From: SZUA-36 sp963759155
GTDB taxonomy: Bacteria; Pseudomonadota; Gammaproteobacteria; Xanthomonadales; SZUA-36
DNA length: 64,000 nucleotides
Reading direction: 5' to 3'
NCBI GenBank assembly: GCA_963759155.1
Contig: CAVWXX010000015.1
Coordinates: forward strand, 248,001 to 312,000
Shown here piece by piece: positions 36,895 to 45,431 of the stretch; position 1 is the stretch's first letter; the number at the start of each line of letters is the position of its first letter. The position numbers and the translations under genes were made by a program. The notes beneath the pieces are model-generated. The model was not told the origin of the DNA, did not search any database, and worked only from the letters and a program-made list of their open reading frames with translations.

Positions 36895-38892
36895 TCAGAG
36901 CTCTTCCAACATCTGCCGGGCTTCCGCTTTCTGAGCCTCATTGCCGCTTCTCATGACCTCATCAAGCATGGATCTGGATGCTTCCTTATCCCCGAGGGAT
37001 AAATAGGCACGCGCCAGGTCGAGTTTGATTTCAGGGTCATCGTCATCCTGGCCAGCCTCATCCGCTTCAGACGCAGCTTGTGGTTCGGCAGGCACTTCAG
37101 GTGTCTGCGGCACAACGGCTGGTTCTTCCTCTGCTTCAACAACCGGACTTTGTGGATGTTCTTCTGGCTCTGGTTCAGGTTCTGGTTCAGGCTCCGGTTC
37201 CGGCTCAGGTTCTGGCTCAGGTTCTGGCTCAGGTTCTGGCTCCGGCTCTGGTTCTGGCACAGGCTGGACAACCGTTTCAGCTTCCTCATTATCCAGCGTG
37301 CGCAGGATATCTTCTGCATCGTCAGATATAGCCTGTACTTCCAGAGACCTTTGTGCATCCATGAGACCGGCACTTCTGCGCCGCAGACCCCAAATGACCA
37401 GGGCAACCAGAACAATCGCAATAGCAGCAATATATATGGTTTTACCCGCGTACCAGGGCTGTTGCTCACCACCCGGCGTTATCGCTACTGGCTTGTCATC
37501 TTCACCCGCTTCACGCTGTTGGGCAAGCTTGGTTTCCATATTGGCCAGGTCTGAATCCTGAACGGTAGCCGCCTGCGCTTCCCGGGCACGCGCCTCGTCT
37601 TCAAGCTCCTTGATACGGTCGGCCAGATAGGTATTTTCCTGCCGTGCATTTACCAACTCTTCTTCGGTTCGCGACAGTTCTTCCTGTAACGCCTCAGCTG
37701 AACTGCCTTCAGACACCTGCTCAGCAAACTGTTCATCCACCTCTTCCTCTGCCGCCGGTGGCACCAACTCAAGACGCCCTTCATCTTCGATGATTTCAGG
37801 CTCGGGAACTTCTTCAACAACAGTGGCCTGGTAGTCGCCACTATCAGCGACGGTCGGTGTACTGAAATCAGGCGCAACCGAACGTACACCGGTGCGGACT
37901 TCCTCTTCCTGCCGCAGGACTTCCAGCAAGGCTTCTCTTGATGTCAGCTGACTCAACTCGTTGAACGACGGTAAACGCAGGATAGCGCCGCGTTTGAGTG
38001 AGTTGATATTGTCCCGGATAAAGGCTTCCGGGTTTTTGCGCTGCAAGGCCAGCATGGTTTGATTGATTGAATAACCGGTACCCCGGCTATATTCGCGGGC
38101 GATACCCCAAAGCGTTTCACCACGGGCGACCGGGCCATAAACTTCATCTTCCGAAACTTCTTCAGCTGGCGTTTCCTGTTCGGCCTCCGCTTCAGCCTGA
38201 ATCTCTTGATCCCGTTCTGTTTCCTGCGCCTCTATTGCTTCGCTTTCAGGTTCCTGCTGTTGTTCTGTTTCCTGTTCCGGTTCAGTCATTGCAGCTGAAT
38301 CCGTCGTGGGTTCTGACGACTCCAGTGTTTCTTCAACCGGCTCTGGCTCAGCTGTATCCACCCGGGGTTCCGGCGTTGTATCCGTTTTCACCTCTGGCTC
38401 AGTTGTCTTTTGAATGGCCGTGACGGGTGGCGCTTTGCTTTCGACCGGGGGGGCTTTGACCGGTGCTGGTTTGACCATAACCGGTGGTGCCGGTGAGTCG
38501 ATTGTTGGTGGATCCAGGAACAAGGTGTATTCGCGCAACATCCTGCCGCTGGCCCATACGATCTCTACAAGCACCTGTACCACAGGTTCATTGATCCTGA
38601 GGTCACTGGTGATGCGCACATAAGGTTGATCTGCATCTGTGACCACTTCGAATTCCAGTGGTACGGTAATCGCTGAACGACTCAGGCCGAGTAATTCAAA
38701 GTCTTCCGCAGATGCGAGACCGGCGGTTATGCTTTGCAGTTCCGCTTCCGTCTTACTGATGAGTTCAACCCTGACGTTCAGTGGTTGATCCAGATAGGAT
38801 TCAACAACTGCTCCACCGAGCCCCAATGCCAGCAAAGCCGGACTGAAAAAACTCAGAACGGCAAGCACTGTCCAGTTGATTCGTTTGTTCAT
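36895..38892 (-). CDS. fimV: FimV-like pilus assembly / polar hub protein
   Basis: FimV is a peptidoglycan-binding inner-membrane protein needed for type IV pilus and secretion assembly at the pole. From the ATG at 38892 it is 665 residues: signal peptide (NWTVLAVLSFFSPALLALGLG), FimV N-terminal domain (about 20-130), a long acidic Pro/Glu-rich region, a LysM-type domain (about 249-310; GPVARGETLWGIARE), a coiled coil near 400-450, a transmembrane helix near 480-500, a Pro-Glu repeat near 544-576 and the C-terminal FimV motif (LDLARAYLSLGDKEAS). The neighbours asd and truA are as in Pseudomonas. No other pilus genes are in the window. Confidence 0.9.
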   Translation of the reverse strand: MNKRINWTVLAVLSFFSPALLALGLGGAVVESYLDQPLNVRVELISKTEAELQSITAGLASAEDFELLGLSRSAITVPLEFEVVTDADQPYVRITSDLRINEPVVQVLVEIVWASGRMLREYTLFLDPPTIDSPAPPVMVKPAPVKAPPVESKAPPVTAIQKTTEPEVKTDTTPEPRVDTAEPEPVEETLESSEPTTDSAAMTEPEQETEQQQEPESEAIEAQETERDQEIQAEAEAEQETPAEEVSEDEVYGPVARGETLWGIAREYSRGTGYSINQTMLALQRKNPEAFIRDNINSLKRGAILRLPSFNELSQLTSREALLEVLRQEEEVRTGVRSVAPDFSTPTVADSGDYQATVVEEVPEPEIIEDEGRLELVPPAAEEEVDEQFAEQVSEGSSAEALQEELSRTEEELVNARQENTYLADRIKELEDEARAREAQAATVQDSDLANMETKLAQQREAGEDDKPVAITPGGEQQPWYAGKTIYIAAIAIVLVALVIWGLRRRSAGLMDAQRSLEVQAISDDAEDILRTLDNEEAETVVQPVPEPEPEPEPEPEPEPEPEPEPEPEPEPEPEPEEHPQSPVVEAEEEPAVVPQTPEVPAEPQAASEADEAGQDDDDPEIKLDLARAYLSLGDKEASRSMLDEVMRSGNEAQKAEARQMLEEL
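37164..37260 (-). repeat. Hexanucleotide tandem repeat in fimV encoding Pro-Glu
   Basis: About sixteen imperfect 6-bp units (CCNGAR on the coding strand) encode a run of Pro-Glu pairs just after the transmembrane helix. Being a multiple of three, copy-number change would lengthen or shorten a rigid linker without a frameshift. Confidence 0.85.
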
Positions 38893-38966
38893 GGTTTCCC
38901 CGTCACTCCCTGACCGCCAGTTTGATTTTGATAACAACGGCCTTTAAGAGTGTACTTTTGCTGACC

Positions 38967-40001
38967 TCATGTTTCCACCGGCATTTTGCCTGTGACCATC
39001 ATTTTTAGTATTTGCACCGCGTTTAACGCAGCGCCTTTCCTGACATTATCGCTCACTACCCACATATTAATACCACGTGGATGGGTGTAATCGCGACGCA
39101 ACCTGCTGACAAAGGTCTCATCCTTGCCCGCGCCATGGGTGACGGCAGTTGCCTGTTTATCGGCATCGGTCTCATCGATTAAAACAAGGCCCGGTGCCTT
39201 GTGCATGGCTTTACGCACATCTTCCATGCTGACATCCCGGGCAGTTTCCAGGTGCACCGCCTCGGAATGGCCATAGAATACCGGCACCCGTACCGCCGTT
39301 GCATTGACGCCGATTGTGTCGTCACGCAAGATTTTACGTGTTTCCCAGTGTAGCTTCATTTCCTCACGGGTGTAATCATTGTCCTGCATGGCATCGATAA
39401 CCGGCAGGCAATTGAAAGCAATCGGCTGTGCAAAAACAGAAGGCTTGACCTCTTTAAAGCTCAGGCGGTCCATGGTCTGGCGCGCCAACTCATCCAGACC
39501 TTCACTGCCGGCACCGGAAACTGACTGATAAGTCGCTACATTGATGCGCTCAATACCCGCAAGCGCATGCACCGGCGCGACAGCAATCAACATCTGGATG
39601 GTTGAGCAGTTGGGGTTAGCAATGATGCTGCCCGCCTTGAGGTTTTTGAGCAGATCACCATTAATTTCTGGCACCACCAGTGGAATATCATCATCAAGCC
39701 GGAAGGCTGAAGTATTATCGATCACCGTGCAACCGGCCTTTGCTGCACGGGGAGCGTACTTGAGACTGATGCCCGCGCCAGCTGAAAACAGACCATAATC
39801 GGTACCATTGAAGTCGTAATCATCCAGCACTTCCACCGGAAGGCTCCTGTGACCAAAATCCACTGATTTACCGAGAGACTTCTCACTGGCAAGCGCATGC
39901 ACATCGGCATCACCAAAACCATACTCTGCCAGGATGGACAGCATCGCCTCGCCAACTGCACCTGTTGCACCAACGACTGCTATTTTCAATTTCTTGCTCA
40001 T
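38967..40001 (-). CDS. asd: Aspartate-semialdehyde dehydrogenase Asd
   Basis: NADPH enzyme giving aspartate semialdehyde for lysine, diaminopimelate, methionine and threonine. The 344 residues have VVGATGAVGEAML at the N-terminus, IDNTSAFRLD, the catalytic cysteine in ANPNCSTIQM and the His region FYGHSEAVHLET. It lies 21 bp after aroC and 74 bp before fimV, the conserved gammaproteobacterial order. Confidence 0.96.
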   Translation of the reverse strand: MSKKLKIAVVGATGAVGEAMLSILAEYGFGDADVHALASEKSLGKSVDFGHRSLPVEVLDDYDFNGTDYGLFSAGAGISLKYAPRAAKAGCTVIDNTSAFRLDDDIPLVVPEINGDLLKNLKAGSIIANPNCSTIQMLIAVAPVHALAGIERINVATYQSVSGAGSEGLDELARQTMDRLSFKEVKPSVFAQPIAFNCLPVIDAMQDNDYTREEMKLHWETRKILRDDTIGVNATAVRVPVFYGHSEAVHLETARDVSMEDVRKAMHKAPGLVLIDETDADKQATAVTHGAGKDETFVSRLRRDYTHPRGINMWVVSDNVRKGAALNAVQILKMMVTGKMPVET

Positions 40002-40022
40002 TTTTACTTCAAATCCTTTACA

Positions 40023-41086
40023 TCATCCGTTCTGTGCCCGCTGTCGGAGCACATGATCCATTAATACGAGTGCCAGCATGGCCTCGACGATTGGCGTAGC
40101 CCTGATACCCACACAGGGGTCATGACGGCCCTTGGTGATGACCTCCACGGCATTACCATGTATATCCACGCTCTGGCATGGAATACGCAAACTGGATGTG
40201 GGCTTGAAGGCAACACTGACCAGCACATCCTGGCCACTGGATATCCCACCCAGAATACCACCGGCATGATTGCTCAAAAAGCCATCGGGTGTGATCTCGT
40301 CCCGGTGCTCGGTACCCAAGTGCTCTACACAATCAAAGCCCGCCCCGATTTCCACGGCCTTGGCCGCATTGATACTCATCATCGCCGTCGCCAGGTCTGC
40401 ATCCAGCTTGCCATAAACCGGCTCACCAAGACCGGCGGGAACATTTCGTGCAACCGCTGATATCCTCGCGCCAACGGAATCGCCTGATTTTCGAAGGCTG
40501 TCCATGTAATCTTCAAGCTGCTTTGATGACAGCTGGTGTCAGGGCTGAAAAATGGATTGTCGTCTATGCTATCCATCTCCATGACACCATCTGTGCGAAT
40601 AGGGCCAAGCTGCGCCAGCCAGCCTTGAATCTCAATACCCAGCTTCTCGAACAGATACTTTCTGGCAATCGCGCCCGCCGCCACCCGCATCGTGGTCTCA
40701 CGCGCAGAAGAACGCCCGCCACCGCGATAGTCACGAAAACCGTATTTTTTCCAATAGGTAAAGTCCGCATGACCAGGCCGGAATTTCTCTGCTATATCGG
40801 TATAGTCCTTTGAACGGGCATCGGTATTTTCAATCACCAGCCCGATTGAAGCACCGGTTGTACGTCCTTCAAATACACCCGAGAGTATTTGAACCTCATC
40901 TTTTTCCTTACGCTGTGACGTATGCCGGCTTTTACCGGTCGCCCGTCGCGTCAGTTCTTTTTGAATATAGTCAGCATCAATTTCCAATCCCGGTGGACAG
41001 CCATCAATAACACAGCCAATGGCCGGGCCATGGCTTTCACCAAAGGTTGTCATCCTGAACAGGCGCCCGAAGGTGTTATCAGACAT
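40023..41086 (-). pseudogene. aroC: Chorismate synthase AroC, apparent frameshift
   Basis: AroC makes chorismate from EPSP with reduced FMN. The first part starts MSDNTFGRLFRMTTFGESHG and runs through RPGHADFTYWKKYG and GGGRSSARETTMRVAAGA to DDNPFFSPDTS; the second resumes in another frame with DSLRKSGDSVGAR, GLGEPVYGKLDADLA, SNHAGGILGGISSG and GRHDPCVGIRATPI. The break is at about 40525-40540, consistent with one missing base. Everything on both sides is conserved, and the gene is normally needed for aromatic amino acids, so a sequencing or assembly error is likelier than a true pseudogene. The ATG at 41086 overlaps prmB by 8 bp. Confidence 0.88.
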
Positions 41087-41993
41087 TGTTTCGTTGCTCC
41101 AAAATAGCGTGCACATCCGCTTGACATGCAATTAGTTGATCATACTCCAGCATAAATACGCCGTCTCCGCCTTGTTCAAAGTCCAGCCAGAAAAATGGTA
41201 CGCGAGGCAGTATTTCCTGCAAAGTCTCCGCGCTCTCACCGACTTCCATTATCAGGATGCCTTGTTGTTTCAGATATTGGGGTGCAGCATCCATTATTTT
41301 CAGCACAATATCCAGTCCGTCTTCACCACAAACCAATCCGGTGGACGGTTCTGCCAGGTACTCAGCCGGCAACTTTTCAAACACGTCGGCAGACACATAC
41401 GGAGGGTTACTGACGATCATGTCATAACTGCTATCATCGAGCGCGGAAAACAGGTCTGATTCAACCAGCCGAACACGCTCGCCGACAGCGTGGCGCTCGA
41501 CGTTCTGAGATGCAATATCGAGAGCATCAGGCGAGATATCCACGGCATCAACCTTACACCCCGGCATATATACGGCCATCGCAATAGCAATACACCCTCC
41601 GCCGGTACACATATCAAGGACCCTGCTTCCCTCGCCCAATTTCACCCAGGGTGAGAATTGCTCCACGATCAGCTCCGCGACGGGTGATCGTGGAATCAAC
41701 ACCTGTGGGCTGACGATAAAATCCAGCCCGCAAAAGCGCGCTTCACCGATCAGGTAAGCCAAAGGGCAACGCTCGTCAATCCTGCGGGCAAGCAGTTTTT
41801 GAAGCTCATCCTGCTGCGCTGTCGTCAGCACGATATCCCATTGATCAAAGCTGCCATCAAGTGGTGCTTTGAGAATATGTAACAGCATCCAGGCGGCTTC
41901 ATCATTTGCGTTATTGGTACCGTGGCCAAAGAAAAGGCCTGTACGCTTCATTTCGCCGGCGCAATATTCAAGCCAGCTTTCGGCAGTTTGCAT
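41079..41993 (-). CDS. prmB: 50S ribosomal protein L3 glutamine methyltransferase PrmB
   Basis: SAM-dependent enzyme methylating a glutamine of L3. The 304 residues have an N-terminal helical domain, VLIPRSPVAELI, the SAM motif VLDMCTGGGCIAIAMA and the glutamine-binding MIVSNPPYVSADV. The AELI(V)EQF and PRSPVAE form separate it from PrmC, and the prmB-aroC arrangement is common in gammaproteobacteria. The stop overlaps the aroC start. Confidence 0.93.
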   Translation of the reverse strand: MQTAESWLEYCAGEMKRTGLFFGHGTNNANDEAAWMLLHILKAPLDGSFDQWDIVLTTAQQDELQKLLARRIDERCPLAYLIGEARFCGLDFIVSPQVLIPRSPVAELIVEQFSPWVKLGEGSRVLDMCTGGGCIAIAMAVYMPGCKVDAVDISPDALDIASQNVERHAVGERVRLVESDLFSALDDSSYDMIVSNPPYVSADVFEKLPAEYLAEPSTGLVCGEDGLDIVLKIMDAAPQYLKQQGILIMEVGESAETLQEILPRVPFFWLDFEQGGDGVFMLEYDQLIACQADVHAILEQRNNV

Positions 41994-42115
41994 AAAAGTC
42001 CTGTTGATTCTGTTAATTCAAGGTGCAATATATGCACTACACTATATAACCCGACGGGCATTATAGTTGACTGCCACCAAGGTCGTAAGCTTCTTCGCAC
42101 ACAAAGGTTTGCAAA

Positions 42116-42971
42116 ATGAAATCAGTCATCGAGCGCATACTGGCAGGCTTTCAGTACATCCTGCCGCAGCACTTTCTTTCCCGCATCGTCTACGCCCTGA
42201 TGCGAAGCGAAATAAAGTGGGTAAAAAACCTGCTGATCGCGCTGATCAGTCGTGTTGCCGGTATCAACTACGCCGAAGCCCTGTCACCCGACCCGGCAGA
42301 CTATGTCAGCTTCAATGCCTGGTTTACACGTGCGCTCAAACCCGGCGCCCGGGTATTTGACCCTGACCCACAGGCTTTTCTTTCACCCTGTGACGGCAGG
42401 ATCAGCGAAACCGGCCCACTTAAAAGAAAACCGTATCCTGCAGGCCAAGGGTAAAGACTACTCATTACAGGACCTGCTCGCCAATGATCCTGTTTGCCAG
42501 CAACTCGTTGGTGGGTATTTTTCCACCATTTACCTTTCCCCCAAGGACTACCACCGTATTCACATGCCCATCGGCGGTCGTCTTCAACGCATGATTCATG
42601 TACCCGGCAGGTTGTTTTCAGTTGCGCCCTACACAGTTCGCCAGGTGCCACGCTTATTCGCACGCAATGAGCGTGTCATATCCATCTTCGACACAGAACA
42701 CGGGCCATTGGTGATGGTACTGGTAGGCGCCATGCTGGTTTCTAGCACTGAAACCGTATGGGCTGGTGAAGTTACACCGACAAAGAACAAGGAAGTGACC
42801 GTCAAAGAATACCCGAATGAAGAGATCACGCTTGCAAAAGGTGAAGAGATGGGCCGCTTTAATATGGGGTCTACCGTGATCCTTCTTATGCCACCAGGTG
42901 CTTTGAAAAGCCTTGAAAGTCTTGGTGCGGGTGATGCGGTTAAACTTGGGCAGAAACTGGGGCTTAACTGA
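42116..42971 (+). pseudogene. psd: Phosphatidylserine decarboxylase Psd, apparent +1 frameshift
   Basis: Psd makes phosphatidylethanolamine at the inner membrane and self-cleaves to form a pyruvoyl group. The first frame reads MKSVIERILAGFQYILPQ, FNAWFTRALKPGARVF and LSPCDGRISETGPLK; the second continues ENRILQAKGKDYSLQDLL, KDYHRIHMP, VGAMLVSSTETVW and FNMGSTVILL, where GS is the processing site. The break lies in the AAAA run at 42422-42425: one A fewer restores the expected protein of about 285 residues. A homopolymer error is the simplest explanation; slippage at AAA followed by the rare codon AGA is an alternative. The gene is convergent with the M2 peptidase across repeat copy B. Confidence 0.88.
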
Positions 42972-43045
42972 GAAACGACAGTAACCAGGCACCCCGTGAT
43001 TCTAGAAGCTTGTCTTTTGTAATCTGCACGGATGGGGGCGCTGGA

Positions 43046-43139
43046 GTGTGTATGCTCTTACCAGGACTCGTTCAAGTACATCCCTGTATCACTCTTTCTC
43101 GACTCCTGTCTCGCAAGGTCCTGGTAAGAGCATACACAC
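43046..43139. repeat. Hairpin B1 of the dispersed repeat
   Basis: A perfect 22-bp inverted repeat (arms 43046-43067 and 43118-43139) encloses a 50-nt loop containing ACATCCCTGT and CGACTCCTGTC. Where the stem differs from A1, both arms have changed together. Confidence 0.9.
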
Positions 43140-43284
43140 CCCAGCTCAACATCAAACGACGTGCATCTCTAAGAGGTTAACAGCCCAAACATTCGCAAGA
43201 AACTGGGCTTTTCAAGTTCAGAATCACGCGCTCTGCTACCTGTCAGAAACCATTGATCCCTGCATTCGTGCAAAGCTGAGGATG

Positions 43285-43376
43285 TGCGGTACCTTACTTC
43301 CAGACCTTCTGAGACAGGAGTCGAGGATGAGCGCCACATGGATGTGCTCGAGCGCGTCTGGAAGTAAGGTACCGCA
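43285..43376. repeat. Hairpin B2 of the dispersed repeat
   Basis: A perfect 21-bp inverted repeat (arms 43285-43305 and 43356-43376) encloses a 50-nt loop, which read in reverse complement aligns with the loops of A1 and B1. Confidence 0.9.
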
Positions 43377-43562
43377 TAGCCTTAGCTTCCCTAATGAGCA
43401 ATGGTTTTCCCCACCATTGAGCTCTGACGAGATCCGATGCAAAGCCTCGGCTTCCCCAATGATCAATGGTTTTCAACCCGTCAGCGTGAGTCCTGAAACA
43501 AACCAACTCAAGATTTTTGTACTCTTTTGATTCGTTTATTAGCTTCTAAGAGTGCCTAGCAA

Positions 43563-45398
43563 TCACCAACCGCACTGCCGCCCCTGATTTTGTTCATCCA
43601 GCCAGACCTTCAGCGGTGCAAAATAGTCAAGCATCGCACTTGCGTCCATTTGCCTTTGACCCGTCAGCGCTTCAAGTTCATCCGGCCAGGGTTGGCTTCG
43701 GCCCATTTCCAGCATCGCATTCAGACGTTTTCCTGCCTGCCTGTTACCGTAAATGGAACAACGGTGAATGGGGTCTTCATTGCCGGCAATTTCACAGAGC
43801 GATCGATGGAACTGAAACTGCAGGAATCGCGCGAGGAAATACCGTGTATATGGTGTGTTTCCCGGCACATGATATTTGGCACCCGGGTCAAATGCGTCGG
43901 CCGGCCGCTCATTGGGAGATTTAACGCCCTGGTATTTTTCGCGTAGCTGCCACCATAAATCGTTATAGTCTTCCGGTCCGGCCTGGCCGGCAAATACCTG
44001 CCAGCGCCATTGGTCTACCATCAGGCCAAACGGCAGGAAAGCGATTCCTTCCAGTGCCCGCTTCATGAGCAAGGGAATATCGCCTGATGCATCGGGTACA
44101 TTTTCGAGAAGGCCGATTTTTTTTAAATATTCAGGGGTAATGGAAAGCGCGATGGTGTCGCCTACGGCCTCATGGAAACCATCATTTGCACCGGACCGGT
44201 AAAAATAATCTTGCTTGTTATAAGCCCGTTGATAGTAGTTATGCCCAAGCTCGTGATGGATGGTTTTGAAGTCCTCGGCATTGACCTTGATGCACATTTT
44301 AATTCGAAGGTCATCTTTTTCATCCACATCCCAGGCCGAGGCGTGGCAAACCACTTCCCGGTCCTCGGGTTTGACGAACAAAGAGCGCTCCCAAAATGTA
44401 TCCGGTAACCTGTCAAAACCCAGTGAGCTGAAAAAGTTCTCACCCGCTTTGACCATACTGATCGCGTCAAAGTCTCTTTCCTGCAAAATGGCGGTCAGGT
44501 CGTAGGAAGACACTTCCTCTGGCGGTGCAACAAGGGGATAAATATTGCTCCAGTCCTGCGCCCACATATTGCCCAGCAAATGCGCCGGGATCGGGCCATC
44601 CTGGGGAACCAGGTCTGTGCCATATTGCTCACCCAACTTTGCGCGTGCGTGGCAATGCAGAGCTTCGTAGAGGGGTTTGACCTCATCCCACAGCCGGTCT
44701 AGTTCTGTTGGGAAATCTTCCGGTGGCATATCGTAGGCCGAACGCCACATCGTGCCGAGATCGGCGTAACCCAGCTCAGCGGCACCTTCATTGGCCAGCT
44801 CAACCTGGCGCGCATAGAGGTCCTTCATTGGAGGAGATATGCTCCTCCAGCCGTTCCAGGCTTCGAGCAATGCATCCGGGTCACGGGACTCCGCCATGAT
44901 GTCACTCAAGTGCCCAAGATCGAGACACTCACCATTGGCATAGCAATATTCTCCCTTGCCATACATACCGCCCAGCTTGGCACCTATTTCCGATTGTTCC
45001 GCTGTTTTTGCAGCATCATTAGGAGCCGGAATGGTAAGACCACTACGCAAGATATTCAGTTTGCGCACCGTGCCATCGTCAAGCCCTTCTATCTCGACGA
45101 ACTTTGCGGCGTCGATGGCCAGTTCCACCTGTTTTGCGGTAAAGTTTTTATTCGCCAATGCCGCCAATATCTCGGTGTCGGGGGTAATAAAATTACTGTA
45201 AACCCAGGCCATACGTTCATTTTCCGCCAACAAACCGGCCAGTTGTGTCCCGGCGTCTTCGATAAAACCAATGGCATCTTCCGGCGTCAATAAGTCGGGC
45301 TCAGTTGACTGCGTGATGGCGGTTTCATCCGCCGGGTTACAGGCGAAGAGCAATAGCGTTAGTAGCAACGCCAATACTCGCTGGGTGCTTTCAAACAT
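43563..45398 (-). CDS. M2-family (angiotensin-converting-enzyme-like) peptidyl-dipeptidase, lipoprotein
   Basis: A zinc dicarboxypeptidase of 611 residues that should release dipeptides from peptide C-termini. A lipobox LLLFAC near residue 20 indicates a membrane-anchored lipoprotein. The catalytic HHELGHNYYQ has H382, E383 and H386, and the third ligand is the Glu in DGFHEAVGDT about 24 residues later, the ACE arrangement. The C-terminal ARFLQFQFHRSLCE is also typical of M2 enzymes. It lies 33 bp after ppnN and may share its transcript. Together with the M6 protease it suggests peptide feeding. Confidence 0.92.
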   Translation of the reverse strand: MFESTQRVLALLLTLLLFACNPADETAITQSTEPDLLTPEDAIGFIEDAGTQLAGLLAENERMAWVYSNFITPDTEILAALANKNFTAKQVELAIDAAKFVEIEGLDDGTVRKLNILRSGLTIPAPNDAAKTAEQSEIGAKLGGMYGKGEYCYANGECLDLGHLSDIMAESRDPDALLEAWNGWRSISPPMKDLYARQVELANEGAAELGYADLGTMWRSAYDMPPEDFPTELDRLWDEVKPLYEALHCHARAKLGEQYGTDLVPQDGPIPAHLLGNMWAQDWSNIYPLVAPPEEVSSYDLTAILQERDFDAISMVKAGENFFSSLGFDRLPDTFWERSLFVKPEDREVVCHASAWDVDEKDDLRIKMCIKVNAEDFKTIHHELGHNYYQRAYNKQDYFYRSGANDGFHEAVGDTIALSITPEYLKKIGLLENVPDASGDIPLLMKRALEGIAFLPFGLMVDQWRWQVFAGQAGPEDYNDLWWQLREKYQGVKSPNERPADAFDPGAKYHVPGNTPYTRYFLARFLQFQFHRSLCEIAGNEDPIHRCSIYGNRQAGKRLNAMLEMGRSQPWPDELEALTGQRQMDASAMLDYFAPLKVWLDEQNQGRQCGW

Positions 45399-45431
45399 CT
45401 CTGTATCCTGGTTGGTTATGGCTCGGGCGAC

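Larger units (their letters stand above)
42996..43493. repeat. Dispersed structured repeat, copy B (two large hairpins)
   Basis: About 500 bp matching 11525-11955. It is longer because it holds an extra tail unit of the GCATAGCCTTAGCTTCCC/CAATGG type. Both inverted repeats here are perfect (43046-43139 and 43285-43376). It fills the gap between the convergent psd and M2 peptidase genes; the remaining 43494-43562 holds nothing recognisable. Small ORFs inside do not match those of copy A. Confidence 0.88.

Noticed and set aside
37164..37260. Possible CRISPR array
   Set aside because: Units are 6 bp and contiguous with no spacers; they encode Pro-Glu in frame.
37025..37561. Plus-strand open frames rich in Gly-Ser or Phe-Arg opposite fimV
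   Set aside because: They are the reverse reading of the Pro-Glu hexanucleotide repeat and have no start context.
43048..43530. 160-codon frame across repeat copy B
   Set aside because: It reads straight through both hairpins and has no equivalent in copy A.
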